Notes: generated by a model from the letters alone, not told the origin. Shown: positions 32,971 through 41,858, numbered from the stretch's first letter. The stretch: DNA of 49,348 bases from SAR116 cluster bacterium AG-390-L20 (GCA_003278095.1 QCHB01000014.1:1-49348); one strand, 5' to 3'. Program-made: numbers and translations.

Positions 32971-34041
32971 CTAATTATTTTTACCAGAAATAATGTCTAT
33001 CATTGCTTTTGTTATTTGTTTAGTGGTGCTTTTTCCACCTAGATCCTTGGGTAAAACTTTTTTATCTTCAGTAAGTTTTTCTATCGCAAACATTAACTTT
33101 TGAGCAGCCTGAAGTTCTCCTAAATTTTCTAACATCAAGACAGCTGACCAATATGAACCAATGGGATTTGCAATACCTTTACCCATAATATCAAAAGCTG
33201 AGCCATGAATTGGCTCAAACATTGATGGATGACGTTTATCAGGGTCTAAATTTGCTGTAGGTGCAATTCCCATGGAACCTGATAAAGACGCAGCTAAATC
33301 AGTTAAAATATCTGCATGTAAGTTTGAAGCGACAACGGTATCTATACTTTTAGGATCTAAAACCATTCGAGTAGTCATAGCGTCGACAAGCATTTTATCA
33401 GTATTAACGTCTCTATAATCTTCTGAGATTTCTTTAAAGATTTCGTCCCACATAACCATGCCGTGCCTTTGTGCATTTGACTTTGTTACTAAAGTTAATA
33501 ATTTTCTGGGTCTTGAACGTGCTATCTCAAATGCAAATTTCTGTATTCTCTCAACTCCCTGCTTTGTGAAAAGAGTTACATCCATTGCAGTATCATTTGA
33601 ATAGCCTTTATGACTTCTACCTCCAATTCCTGAATATTCACCTTCAGAGTTTTCTCTGATAAAACTCCAATCAATATCTTTTTCTTCAACATTTTTTAAA
33701 GGAGATGAAATACCTGGGAGCAACTTAACAGGTCTTAGATTTGCGTATTGATCAAGCCCTTGACATATTTTTAATCTTAATCCCCATAAAGTTAGGTGAT
33801 CAGGAATGTCTGGAACTCCAGCTGATCCAAAATAAATTGCATTAAAATCTTTAAGTTCGTCAACCCCTTCATCAGGCATCATTATTCCATGTTCTTTATA
33901 ATATTCAGCACCCCAATCAAAATGATTAAATTCTATTGGCAGATTAGGAACAATCTTTGAAAGAGCTTGTAAAACTTCAACCCCACTATTGATTACCTCA
34001 GTCCCTATTCCATCACCTGGAATCACTGCAATTTTGTACAT
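32971..34041 (-). CDS. Tartrate/isopropylmalate-type decarboxylating dehydrogenase
   Basis: A 356-residue NAD-dependent beta-decarboxylating dehydrogenase. Seen are the N-terminal VIPGDGIGTEVI, substrate-site block LRLKICQGLDQYANLRPVKL, IRENSEGEYSG, then DAMTTRMVLDPKSIDTVVAS and the NAD-binding HGSAFDIMGKGIANPIGSYW. The LRLKICQGLDQYANLRPVKL form is typical of tartrate/D-malate dehydrogenases (TtuC, DmlA) rather than LeuB. A second family member lies at 42723-43844. Substrate not certain. Confidence 0.85.
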   Translation of the reverse strand: MYKIAVIPGDGIGTEVINSGVEVLQALSKIVPNLPIEFNHFDWGAEYYKEHGIMMPDEGVDELKDFNAIYFGSAGVPDIPDHLTLWGLRLKICQGLDQYANLRPVKLLPGISSPLKNVEEKDIDWSFIRENSEGEYSGIGGRSHKGYSNDTAMDVTLFTKQGVERIQKFAFEIARSRPRKLLTLVTKSNAQRHGMVMWDEIFKEISEDYRDVNTDKMLVDAMTTRMVLDPKSIDTVVASNLHADILTDLAASLSGSMGIAPTANLDPDKRHPSMFEPIHGSAFDIMGKGIANPIGSYWSAVLMLENLGELQAAQKLMFAIEKLTEDKKVLPKDLGGKSTTKQITKAMIDIISGKNN

Positions 34042-34126
34042 ATTTGATCCTTAAGAGAAAATTTATGAAGAGTTTAAATGTAAACTATGCTAAATCAATA
34101 ATTTATTAATTTTAAAAGTATAGACT

Positions 34127-35779
34127 ATGAAGTTAGATTTATCTCTTTCATATTTTAAAAATTTACTAAATTTTTGGAAAAATACTTCTTATATACTGAT
34201 AATTTTACTATTAACCCCTATTGCAATGTTAATCCTCTACTCATTTCAAAATAATTTTGAAACGTGGTTACACCTTTTTAATACAAAATTATCCCTCTAT
34301 TTTTTTAATACTTTTTTTTTGATGCTTGGTGTTGGAAGCTTTTCATTAGTTATAGGTATTTCATGTGCTTGGATTGTTACGAAATACAAATTTTTCTTAT
34401 CTAATTATATAGAATGGGCGCTCCTTTTACCAGCTGCAATACCTGCTTATATTGTTGCATACAGTTATACAGATTTTCTTGAGTATGGGGGAATTGTTCA
34501 AACAATGTTAAGGGACATGTTTAATTGGCATTCTTCGAAAGAATACTATTTTCCTGATATACGATCAATGATTGGCGCTATTTTTATTTTATCATTTGCT
34601 TTGTATCCATATATATATTTCATCACTAAAGCTGCTTTTCGATCAACTCCCAAAAGCTTATTTGATGTAGCCAAAATTCACGGTAAATCTGGTTTTATAT
34701 ATGTAGCTTTGCCCATGGCTAGACCAGCTATAATTGCAGGTTTATCCCTAGTTTTAATGGAAACCATTTCTGATTTTGGAACTGTTGAGTTTTTAGCTGT
34801 AGAAACAATTACACTTGGAATATTTAACCTCTGGTTGGGTATGAATAATTTTAGTGCTGCTTCGCAATTATCAATTCTAGCATTTACCTTTATTGTTGTT
34901 TTGTTAGGGATTGAATTAAGTGCCAGAAAAAATCAAAAATTTAATGATCCAAGGGTCTCTTCTTTTGAAAATAAATTTGATGAAATTAATTTAAGGCAAA
35001 ATATAATTTTATTATCCATTTGTCTGATACCAATCATATTTGGATTTATAATCCCGGTACTTATCCTAATAAATTTATCATTACAGAGTTTAAACCAGGA
35101 TAATTTTTCCACTTTTTTAGAAATATCAATCAATTCTATTTCTATTTCATTTATTGCAGCATTCCTGATTATTTTATTCTCATTTATCATTGTAGTTGCA
35201 GTTAAATATCACGGTGGTAAAAAATTTGCTTTTTTATCTACATTAGCTGGAAGTGGTTATGCTTTTCCAGGTGTTATTCTTGCTTTAGGTACAACATTTT
35301 TCTTATCTCTAGTTCAAGATAACATTAATATATTCTTCATTACATTTGATATAAATTGGAACTTAACTATAATAGGAACATTTACTGCTTTATTGTACAC
35401 TTACATTTGTAGATTTAACGCTATCGGAATTGGATATATAAATTCAGGCATTCAAAGAATTTCTCCAAACTTACTTGAAGCTGGGAGACTACAAGGTGTA
35501 TCTTTTGAAAAAAGTCTTTTCAAAATTATCTTTCCTCTAATACGTCCTTCTATTTTAACTGGTTTTTTGATTATTTTTGTAGATATAATTAAAGAATTGC
35601 CTGTAACGCTTTTACTTAGACCCTTTAATTTTGAAACTTTAGCAACTTATGTTTATCAATATGCTAAAGAAGAAATGCTTGAACAATCTTCATTAGCAGC
35701 TCTTTTAATAATTATAATTGGTATAGTTCCAGTAATTGTATTAAATAAAGTTATTAATTTGTCTTATAAAAAACAATAA
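34127..35779 (+). CDS. fbpB: Fe(III) ABC transporter permease (FbpB family)
   Basis: A 550-residue inner-membrane permease with two fused permease halves, as in FbpB. Each half has an EAA-type loop for the ATPase: DVAKIHGKSGFIYVALPMAR (about residues 180-205) and EAGRLQGVSFEKSLFKIIFP (about 451-470). About twelve hydrophobic segments. The matching binding protein is at 37212-38222 on the other strand. I see no ATPase gene (FbpC) in the window. No Fur box is evident immediately upstream. No clear ribosome site before the ATG. Confidence 0.92.
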   Translation: MKLDLSLSYFKNLLNFWKNTSYILIILLLTPIAMLILYSFQNNFETWLHLFNTKLSLYFFNTFFLMLGVGSFSLVIGISCAWIVTKYKFFLSNYIEWALLLPAAIPAYIVAYSYTDFLEYGGIVQTMLRDMFNWHSSKEYYFPDIRSMIGAIFILSFALYPYIYFITKAAFRSTPKSLFDVAKIHGKSGFIYVALPMARPAIIAGLSLVLMETISDFGTVEFLAVETITLGIFNLWLGMNNFSAASQLSILAFTFIVVLLGIELSARKNQKFNDPRVSSFENKFDEINLRQNIILLSICLIPIIFGFIIPVLILINLSLQSLNQDNFSTFLEISINSISISFIAAFLIILFSFIIVVAVKYHGGKKFAFLSTLAGSGYAFPGVILALGTTFFLSLVQDNINIFFITFDINWNLTIIGTFTALLYTYICRFNAIGIGYINSGIQRISPNLLEAGRLQGVSFEKSLFKIIFPLIRPSILTGFLIIFVDIIKELPVTLLLRPFNFETLATYVYQYAKEEMLEQSSLAALLIIIIGIVPVIVLNKVINLSYKKQ

Positions 35780-35842
35780 TAACTTTAAACTTGCACTTTT
35801 GTGTTTTTAGTAATTAACTATACCTAGTTTGTAACCATTATA

Positions 35843-36265
35843 ATGTATGTAGAGGGTCCAATGGCAGAGCTTTATGAAAAATGTTTAAGAGTTGGCTTAA
35901 GAATGACTTTGCCTAGGAAAATTATTTTAGAAGTTATTGAGGCAGCAGAAGATCATCCTGACGTTGATGAGATGTACAGACGAGCTGTAGAAAAAGATAG
36001 GTCCATTTCAATTGCTACAGTCTATAGAACTATAAAACTTTTTGAAGAGGCTGGTATAATTGAAAAACTAGATATTGGAGATGGTAGATCAAGATATGAA
36101 GAAGCAGGAGAGCATCATGAACATTTAATTGATGTTGAAAGTGGAGAAATTATTGAGTTCCAAAACGAAGAACTTGAAGAAATGAAAAGACAAGTCGCTC
36201 TAAATATGGGTTACGAGTTGGTGGATCACCGTTTAGAACTATTTGGAAAGAAGATTAAAAAATAA
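35843..36265 (+). CDS. fur: Fur/Mur family ferric or manganese regulator
   Basis: A 140-residue Fur-family repressor. The winged helix reads RVGLRMTLPRKIILEVIEAA, EDHPDVDEMYRRAVEKDRSI, SIATVYRTIKLFEEAGIIEK. Metal ligands appear in YEEAGEHHEHLIDVESGEII, then EF. No CxxC zinc site is present, as in alphaproteobacterial Fur/Mur. The C-terminus VDHRLELFGKKI is typical. An alternative start at 35861 has GAGGG upstream but only four bases away. The cluster of Fur boxes at 40.77-42.57 kb is a likely target, though other Fur-family proteins could act there. Confidence 0.9.
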   Translation: MYVEGPMAELYEKCLRVGLRMTLPRKIILEVIEAAEDHPDVDEMYRRAVEKDRSISIATVYRTIKLFEEAGIIEKLDIGDGRSRYEEAGEHHEHLIDVESGEIIEFQNEELEEMKRQVALNMGYELVDHRLELFGKKIKK

Positions 36266-36347
36266 ACTTTCTAATAAGAAAAAATTGTTGCAATGTTAAC
36301 TATTAGTGTTAAAGTTAAGAATGATTATCAATATCAGAAATTAATTA

Positions 36348-37088
36348 ATGAAAAATAATGATAAAATTATAATTCTTACAGGTGGAAGTCGTGGTATAGG
36401 CCATGCTACATCAAAAAAGTTCTGGGATGATGGTTGGACAGTTATTACCTTTTCACGCTCAGAAGTTGCGCCACAATGCCCTTGGTCCAATAATAAACAA
36501 TTGCATTTCCAAGTAGATTTAGAAAATCAAATCTCTTTAGACAAAACATTATTAGATTTAAATAAATTTCTTGATGGCAGACCTGTAAAAGCTCTAATAA
36601 ATAACGCAGCAATTTCTCCTAAAAATTCTGATAATAAGAGATTGGGATTTGCAGATACTGAGTTGAGCCTCTGGAGACAAGTGTTTAATGTTAATTTTTT
36701 TGCCCCAATAATAATTTCTCAGTCAATCATTAATAACCTAAAGTTAGCTAAAGGTGTAATTATTAATGTCACGTCAATTGCTAGTGATAATGTTCATCAA
36801 TTTGCTGGACCAGCATATGCTACCTCTAAAGCAGCTTTAAAATCTTTAACTCGTGAAATGGCGTCAGATTTGGCACATGAGGGTATAAGAGTTAATGCAA
36901 TTGCCCCAGGTGAAATTGAGACTTCAATGGTTACACCAGATAGTAAAAAAATGCTTACAGAAAAAATACCCATGAAACGTTTTGGGACTCCTGAAGAAGT
37001 AGCAGGCGTTATTCACTCAATGTGTTCAGAAACATTTTCATATGTAAACGGAACGGAAATCCAGATAAACGGCGGTCAAACTGTATAG
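36348..37088 (+). CDS. Short-chain dehydrogenase/reductase
   Basis: A 246-residue NAD(P)-dependent classical SDR. Rossmann motif TGGSRGIG (residues 11-18), NNAA, INVTS, the active-site YATSK and the C-terminal INGGQTV are all visible. The substrate cannot be deduced; 3-oxoacyl-type reductases look similar. It lies between fur and the small hydrophobic frame on the same strand, and opposite to fbpA. Confidence 0.92.
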   Translation: MKNNDKIIILTGGSRGIGHATSKKFWDDGWTVITFSRSEVAPQCPWSNNKQLHFQVDLENQISLDKTLLDLNKFLDGRPVKALINNAAISPKNSDNKRLGFADTELSLWRQVFNVNFFAPIIISQSIINNLKLAKGVIINVTSIASDNVHQFAGPAYATSKAALKSLTREMASDLAHEGIRVNAIAPGEIETSMVTPDSKKMLTEKIPMKRFGTPEEVAGVIHSMCSETFSYVNGTEIQINGGQTV

Positions 37089-37092
37089 ACGT

Positions 37093-37206
37093 TTGTTTAA
37101 TAAAATTGACCTAAAAAAAACTGGTCTTGTTGTTTTTTTATTCTTTTTAATCAAAGGTATCTTTTGGTTAATAATTGGTTATTTTGGTTTAAAGATTTTT
37201 TTATAA
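37093..37206 (+). CDS. Candidate tiny membrane protein
   Basis: A 37-residue frame from TTG at 37093 begins MFNKIDLKKTGLVVFLFFLI and then GIFWLIIGYFGLKIF, giving a basic N-terminus and one membrane segment. It starts four bases after the SDR stop, has no good ribosome site, and T-rich DNA easily encodes hydrophobic residues. So it may be chance. It fills the gap between the SDR and fbpA. Confidence 0.33.
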   Translation: MFNKIDLKKTGLVVFLFFLIKGIFWLIIGYFGLKIFL

Positions 37207-37211
37207 ATTAA

Positions 37212-38222
37212 TTACCAATAGACTGTGTCAATGATTTCTTGAGCTTTCGGAGCAAGCTTTGCAATGTCTTCAATTAACAGACTATCTTCTTTAAAAGTGC
37301 CAAGAGCCTTTAGTCTTTTTGGTAAATTTGATTTATTGTTAATTGGATATTCAAAATTAACATCCCCATACAAAATTTGGGCTTGTTCTGTAACTAAAAA
37401 TTCTAAAAAATCAGTTGCCAATTCCTTGTTTTTTGAAAATTTTACAACTCCTCCACCAGAAATATTTACATGAGCTCCCCTATCACTAGCTCCTTGATTT
37501 GGAAAAATTATTGTTGATGCTTCTGCCCATTTACGATGATCAGAATTTTTAGAGTATGTCAATTTACCATAATAATAATGATTAATAATAGCTACGTCAC
37601 ATTCACCAGAATATATTGATTTTAATTGGGACCTGTCATTTCCCTGAGGTCTTTTTGCTAGATTAGAAACTAGTCCTTTTGCCCATTTTTCTGCTTCACT
37701 TACTCCTTTTGCTGCAATCATAGACGCCATTAAAGCTCTATTATAAACATGACTTCCAGGCCTGCTACAAATTTTACCTTTAAGCTTTGGATCAGCTAAA
37801 TCTTCATATCTTAGAACATCTCCAGAATTCATTCTATCCTTTGAAACTGCTATTGCCCTCGTTCTCTTAGACAGTCCAAACCAAGTATTATTTTTACTTC
37901 TGAGATAAGGAGGAATTTTTTCAATTAATATTTTAGAGTCTATTTTAGCCAATAAATCTAAATCCTCGTATCTATACAATCGAGCAATATCTACAGTAAG
38001 AATTAAATCTGCCGGACTGTTAGCTCCTTCTGCTGCAAGCCTTTGTGCAAGCCCCTTTGATGAATATACAACGTTCAATTGAACCCCTGTTTTTTTAGTA
38101 TACGCATCTATAAAAGGTTTAAGGAGATAAGGCTGTCTATGAGAGTAAATATTTAAACTTTTTGCATTTACTACATTTGAAATAAATATTGTTGCAAGCA
38201 CTAATAATATACTGATTTTCAT
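37212..38222 (-). CDS. fbpA: Fe(III)-binding periplasmic protein (FbpA/FutA family)
   Basis: A 336-residue binding protein for the ABC uptake of ferric iron. The signal peptide ends at VVNA, about residue 20. Mature start LNIYSHRQPYLLKPFIDAYT, then KKTGVQLNVVYSSKG, and the INHYYYG tyrosine cluster fit FutA/FbpA iron binding. GSHVYNRALMASMIAAKG is also typical. It starts eight bases after the hydroxylase gene, so both probably share a transcript. The permease is at 34127-35779. Confidence 0.93.
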   Translation of the reverse strand: MKISILLVLATIFISNVVNAKSLNIYSHRQPYLLKPFIDAYTKKTGVQLNVVYSSKGLAQRLAAEGANSPADLILTVDIARLYRYEDLDLLAKIDSKILIEKIPPYLRSKNNTWFGLSKRTRAIAVSKDRMNSGDVLRYEDLADPKLKGKICSRPGSHVYNRALMASMIAAKGVSEAEKWAKGLVSNLAKRPQGNDRSQLKSIYSGECDVAIINHYYYGKLTYSKNSDHRKWAEASTIIFPNQGASDRGAHVNISGGGVVKFSKNKELATDFLEFLVTEQAQILYGDVNFEYPINNKSNLPKRLKALGTFKEDSLLIEDIAKLAPKAQEIIDTVYW

Positions 38223-38230
38223 ATTTTTTA

Positions 38231-39238
38231 TTACCTAGTTTGTTTATTAAATATAAATTTTTGTTTTTTAACTTTTAGATTTTTGGAGGAGACGTAATTT
38301 GCAATTAATTTATAAATGCCTATAAGGGGGCTTAAATATAAATATATAATATTATTTTCATATTTATGTTCTGTTTCAGAAATTCCAAATTTTACGTCTT
38401 CATCACTTTTTGAGATATATAAAGACCCAAACATGTAATCCCAGAAGGCAAATGCAACTCCAAAATTTTTATTATGATGCTCTTTTTTTATTGAATGATG
38501 AATTTGATGTTGAGCAGGAGAAATTAAAATTTTTTCTAACCAACTCCAATAATTAATCCTTATATGAGAGTGTCTCAAATTGGATCCAAACAAATGAAAC
38601 CAAAATGAAAATAAATTTGCTCCTAATATAGTCACGAAAGTAATATTACCACCATATACATAGTAAAATGTAGCTATAACTATACCTTGTGTTAAAGCAC
38701 TTCTTACTACGAAAATAACACCTTCAATTGGATGAGTTCTAAATATAGTAAGCGGTGTAAGAGTTCTTGCGGAATGATGAGTTTTATGAATTTCCCATAA
38801 TAATGGTACTTTATGCATTAGTGCATGAGTTACGTACTTTGTAAAATCATCAAGTACAAAATAAGAAAATGTGAAAAAGATTGGAATCATCCACATATAA
38901 TTTATATCAATACCCAATGGTGTTAAAATTGTTTGTGAATGAAGATATTCAAAAACAAAATGTGCAATTGCTAATTGTGAAATTAATAATGGAGATAAAA
39001 ACATCAAAATTATTATATTTAACAAAAATAAAACGTAGTCTGCTTTTGCAGATTTTGACATAAAAATTTTTTTATCAAAAATTTTATAGATTGATTGTTT
39101 AATTTTTTCTTTTTTAACAAAGGTTAGCCATATAAATGAAATTAAAAATGCAGAAAATAAATATCCCAAAAACACTCTTTTTTTGGGATCAAAAAAGTTT
39201 TCACTTATAGTTTCTAAGTATTGATAAAATATTTCCAT
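38231..39238 (-). CDS. Fatty acid hydroxylase / sterol desaturase family protein
   Basis: A 335-residue membrane di-iron enzyme of the sterol desaturase superfamily. The histidine clusters are visible: HALMH, HKTHHS and HQIHHS (HxxxH, HxxHH, HxxHH), between hydrophobic helices. These bind the di-iron centre, in keeping with the iron genes around. The substrate is not predictable; hydroxylation of fatty acids or carotenoid-like lipids is possible. It is the first gene of a pair with fbpA. Confidence 0.88.
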   Translation of the reverse strand: MEIFYQYLETISENFFDPKKRVFLGYLFSAFLISFIWLTFVKKEKIKQSIYKIFDKKIFMSKSAKADYVLFLLNIIILMFLSPLLISQLAIAHFVFEYLHSQTILTPLGIDINYMWMIPIFFTFSYFVLDDFTKYVTHALMHKVPLLWEIHKTHHSARTLTPLTIFRTHPIEGVIFVVRSALTQGIVIATFYYVYGGNITFVTILGANLFSFWFHLFGSNLRHSHIRINYWSWLEKILISPAQHQIHHSIKKEHHNKNFGVAFAFWDYMFGSLYISKSDEDVKFGISETEHKYENNIIYLYLSPLIGIYKLIANYVSSKNLKVKKQKFIFNKQTR

Positions 39239-39247
39239 TTTTAAATT

Positions 39248-39273
39248 ACTGACCAGTTGTATAACTGGTCAGT
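39248..39273 (-). terminator. Stem-loop after the DUF4856 gene
   Basis: An 11-bp perfect inverted repeat ACTGACCAGTT / AACTGGTCAGT with a four-base loop lies between the DUF4856 stop and the hydroxylase ATG. No long T-run follows on the minus strand, so it is a weak terminator or an mRNA-stabilising or attenuating hairpin. It explains most of this gap. Confidence 0.5.
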
Positions 39274-39286
39274 TTCTTATTTTATA

Positions 39287-40738
39287 TTAATCGTTTTCAG
39301 CGGATTTTTTGGTGCCTACTTCTTCAAGTAGTGCTGCCATACCACCTGTTGCGTCATTTACTTTAGCCTTTAGAGCATATTTATCAGCCATAAGATTTTG
39401 TATTTTAAGCATATGAAGCTTGTAATATCCAATTGAAGAACCCTGGTCTTTTATATAATTTCCAGAAGAGTCAATTCCTACAACCTGTGATAAATTAGGC
39501 ATCAAAGGACCAAATCCCATCATGCGATTCATCCTGTTAAATGTATCGCTTTTGTTGTCAGGACCAGCTTGAAGAGCCATGGCAAATCCTTTTAACTCAC
39601 CCCAATGCTTTAAATATTTTGACATTGCCTTGTCCATTCCAGAACCTGAAGCTAGGGCTTTTTCTATTTTACTTAAATCTTTGTAAACAGATCCAGCGTA
39701 TTTAAAGACAGACTCAGCTATTACATCTTCCCAATTACTACAAATTATTTGAACATAATCTTGTATTTTATTTAGTTCAGCTTCAGATAATTTATTTCCA
39801 TCAGCTGCTGTAATAAGCTTTCTTCCGTCAATAAAAGCTCCTGTTACAGTTTTAAGATAATTTGTTTTACCTTTTTTATCATAGCTTGAAGCATAGTAAG
39901 CATGCGCATATGTCATTTCAGTTTGAAGATCAACCACTCCATCTTTATTATAGTCTGCAGCTTTTAAGTCTTTCTTTTTAGCAACGTCATAACTTTGAGC
40001 AGCGGATAGCTTCATAGTATGAGCAGCAGCTCCCCAATATCCAAAAGCTTCATCCCAACTATGTTCTTTACCTGTATAATAAGCTCCTTTTTTATAAGGT
40101 TTATTGTTTGGCTTTGAACTTGCTGTCATTTTCTCGTCAAGATAATTATCACAAGCCTGATGATATAAAACTGCTCCCATAGTATATTTTGAGATAAGTT
40201 GAGGATAATTCATACCATTTCTAGTATCAACACCACCCTTTGTTTTACCCGCTTTTTTAATCATAAATTTAATAACATCTACGCCACTCATGTTTCCAGG
40301 CCAAGATGTTTGTATTCTTTTGTCTGCCTTACCTGATAAGTTAGCTCCTCCAGACAATTCACCGATCATTTTTTGTTTAACTGGAAATTTAGAACTATTT
40401 TTAGGATCCATTATTGGAAGAGATTTTGATTTATCTTTAGTATTTAGATAAGCAAGCATCTTCTTTTCAGGAGCTAACGTTGGATCACTTGGGCTACCCT
40501 TTGATGCTAATTTTTTTAAACTGTTATGTAATAATTGTCTGGCCATTTGGCCACCATATGATACGGAATTCTTTTTAGTACCTTTATAACTTTTTTCAGT
40601 TATTGGATAAGGACCATAAACGTTTCCATGATGTCCAGCATTAACAGAAGTAATGGATGAGCACATGAAAGAAAAAGTTACAGCACCAACAAAAGATAGT
40701 TTTGCTAAGGTTGCACCTTTAAACTTTATATTATTCAT
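39287..40738 (-). CDS. Secreted DUF4856-family protein, Fur-controlled
   Basis: A 483-residue protein with a signal peptide (cleaved about residue 34, SVNA then GHHGNVYGPYP). The body fits DUF4856: YTGKEHSWDEAFGYWGAAAH near residue 224, and MAKYLKHWGELKGFAMALQA-type blocks near the end. Residues 262-270 (DYNKDGVVD) match a dockerin/EF-hand-like calcium loop. GGAG six bases upstream fixes the ATG at 40738. Two Fur boxes lie in the divergent gap, so it is likely iron-repressed. A role in iron acquisition, like imelysin proteins, is plausible but unproven. Confidence 0.82.
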   Translation of the reverse strand: MNNIKFKGATLAKLSFVGAVTFSFMCSSITSVNAGHHGNVYGPYPITEKSYKGTKKNSVSYGGQMARQLLHNSLKKLASKGSPSDPTLAPEKKMLAYLNTKDKSKSLPIMDPKNSSKFPVKQKMIGELSGGANLSGKADKRIQTSWPGNMSGVDVIKFMIKKAGKTKGGVDTRNGMNYPQLISKYTMGAVLYHQACDNYLDEKMTASSKPNNKPYKKGAYYTGKEHSWDEAFGYWGAAAHTMKLSAAQSYDVAKKKDLKAADYNKDGVVDLQTEMTYAHAYYASSYDKKGKTNYLKTVTGAFIDGRKLITAADGNKLSEAELNKIQDYVQIICSNWEDVIAESVFKYAGSVYKDLSKIEKALASGSGMDKAMSKYLKHWGELKGFAMALQAGPDNKSDTFNRMNRMMGFGPLMPNLSQVVGIDSSGNYIKDQGSSIGYYKLHMLKIQNLMADKYALKAKVNDATGGMAALLEEVGTKKSAEND

Positions 40739-40764
40739 TGAAATCTCCAAGTGTAAGTTATTAT

Positions 40765-40790
40765 GAGAATCATTATCATAATGATAATCA
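40765..40790. promoter_or_regulatory. Fur box upstream of the DUF4856 gene
   Basis: The core ATTATCATAATGATAAT (40772-40788) is a 17-base near-perfect palindrome close to the classical Fur consensus GATAATGATAATCATTATC. It lies about 34 bases before the DUF4856 ATG, where a promoter would be. Strong iron control of this gene is expected when Fur binds. Confidence 0.85.
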
Positions 40791-40860
40791 CTCTTATTTC
40801 AATTACATTAGATACTTTTATTTAAAATTCAAGTTTTTTATTGACTGTAAAAAAATATTA

Positions 40861-40889
40861 TTAATAATGATAGTAATTATCATTATTAA
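40861..40889. promoter_or_regulatory. Fur box upstream of the small gene at 40901
   Basis: TTAATAATGATA and TATCATTATTAA (12-base arms) flank a five-base centre, a very strong palindrome that matches a Fur box. It lies directly before the 40901 gene. With 40765-40790 it forms a two-site divergent Fur control region. Confidence 0.82.
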
Positions 40890-40900
40890 TACTTTTTTTT

Positions 40901-41170
40901 ATGTCTAATATTATACAAATTAATACTTTTAAAAATAACAACTCAAACAAGCGTCCAACTCTTGGAATGGATAACGTTAAGATACTTTATCATGGATTAA
41001 TCGATTCTGGTTTTTCGACCTGCGCCGCCTACCATGAAGCAATGAAGTTATTACTAGTTTCTAACCCAAGTCTTGAACTTTCTGATTTATCTCAAAAAAC
41101 TTTTGAAATCATTAATCCTGTATTTGATAATTATAATGAAAATAGTATTGACAATCATTCTCAAAATTAG
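40901..41170 (+). CDS. Unknown small protein, Fur-controlled
   Basis: An 89-residue protein that I do not recognise. It has an Asn/Lys-rich N-terminus (MSNIIQINTFKNNNSNKRPT), a middle with a single Cys in a helix (GFSTCAAYHEAMKLLLVSNP), and an acidic Asn-rich tail. No signal peptide. A Fur box overlaps its promoter region. It precedes the bacterioferritin-associated ferredoxin gene by 30 bases, so it probably belongs to an iron-responsive operon. Confidence 0.72.
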   Translation: MSNIIQINTFKNNNSNKRPTLGMDNVKILYHGLIDSGFSTCAAYHEAMKLLLVSNPSLELSDLSQKTFEIINPVFDNYNENSIDNHSQN

Positions 41171-41200
41171 TTTAATAAATTAGCTTGGGGGAAAGTATAA

Positions 41201-41386
41201 ATGATAATTTGTGTATGTAATGCAATTTCAGATAAGGCTATAACCACAGCAGTAACTAGTGGAGCTAATACGCCCTCACTAGTTTATAAAAGCTGCGGAG
41301 CTAAGCCACAATGTGGAAGTTGTTCAGAGTATATTAAACAAGAAATAAATCAGTCTCAGACAAACTTTGAAGCTAATTTAAAATAA
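41201..41386 (+). CDS. bfd: Bacterioferritin-associated ferredoxin (Bfd)
   Basis: A 61-residue [2Fe-2S] protein. Its four cluster ligands are C4 and C6 in IICVCNAIS and two more in the KSCGAKPQCGSCSEY block, the BFD-like fold. Bfd reduces the bacterioferritin core to release iron. Its partner bacterioferritin is the convergent gene, whose stop is one base away. GGGGGAAAG lies upstream of the ATG. Confidence 0.93.
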   Translation: MIICVCNAISDKAITTAVTSGANTPSLVYKSCGAKPQCGSCSEYIKQEINQSQTNFEANLK

Positions 41387-41387
41387 A

Positions 41388-41858
41388 TTATTCAGCGATT
41401 TGCTCTTGCAAGAAATTTTTGAGACCCGCATGTTCAATAACATGTTGCTGAGATTCAATCCAATCTATATGTTCTTCTGTATCATCTAATATTTTGAGAA
41501 AGATATCTCTAGTTACATAATCATTCTTGTCTTCACAAACGTTTATAGCAACTTTTAAACATGATTGATTTGTCATCTCTAAGCCCAAATCTGCACTAAA
41601 CATTTCAGGAACATTTTCACCTATTTTTAATTTACCTAAATCCTGCAAATTAGGAAGACCTTCAAGTGTTAATACCCTTTCAATAATCCAGTCAGCGTGC
41701 TTCATTTCACCCATTGACTCATCATATATTTTTTTAGCAAGACCTAAAAAACCCCAATCCTTTAGAATTCGAGCGTGTAGAAAATATTGATTGATAGCTG
41801 TTAATTCATTTTTAAGAATTATGTTGAGCTGCTCTATTACAACTTTATCACCTTTCAT
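41388..41858 (-). CDS. bfr: Bacterioferritin
   Basis: A 156-residue iron-storage protein; 24 subunits would form the shell. Start ATG at 41858 has GGAG six bases upstream; the longer TTG start overlaps that site. Conserved residues by E. coli numbering: E18, E51, H54, E94 and H130, and heme ligand M52 (ESMGEMKHADW). Position 127, Glu in E. coli, is Thr here (DDTEEHIDWIE), so the ferroxidase site may be altered. It is convergent with its ferredoxin and divergent from the gene at 42027. Confidence 0.94.
   Translation of the reverse strand: MKGDKVVIEQLNIILKNELTAINQYFLHARILKDWGFLGLAKKIYDESMGEMKHADWIIERVLTLEGLPNLQDLGKLKIGENVPEMFSADLGLEMTNQSCLKVAINVCEDKNDYVTRDIFLKILDDTEEHIDWIESQQHVIEHAGLKNFLQEQIAE

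Noticed and set aside
36316..36340. GATTATCA-like sequence before the SDR gene, possible Fur box
   Set aside because: Only one half-site fits; there is no second arm. Much weaker than the boxes at 40.77-42.57 kb.
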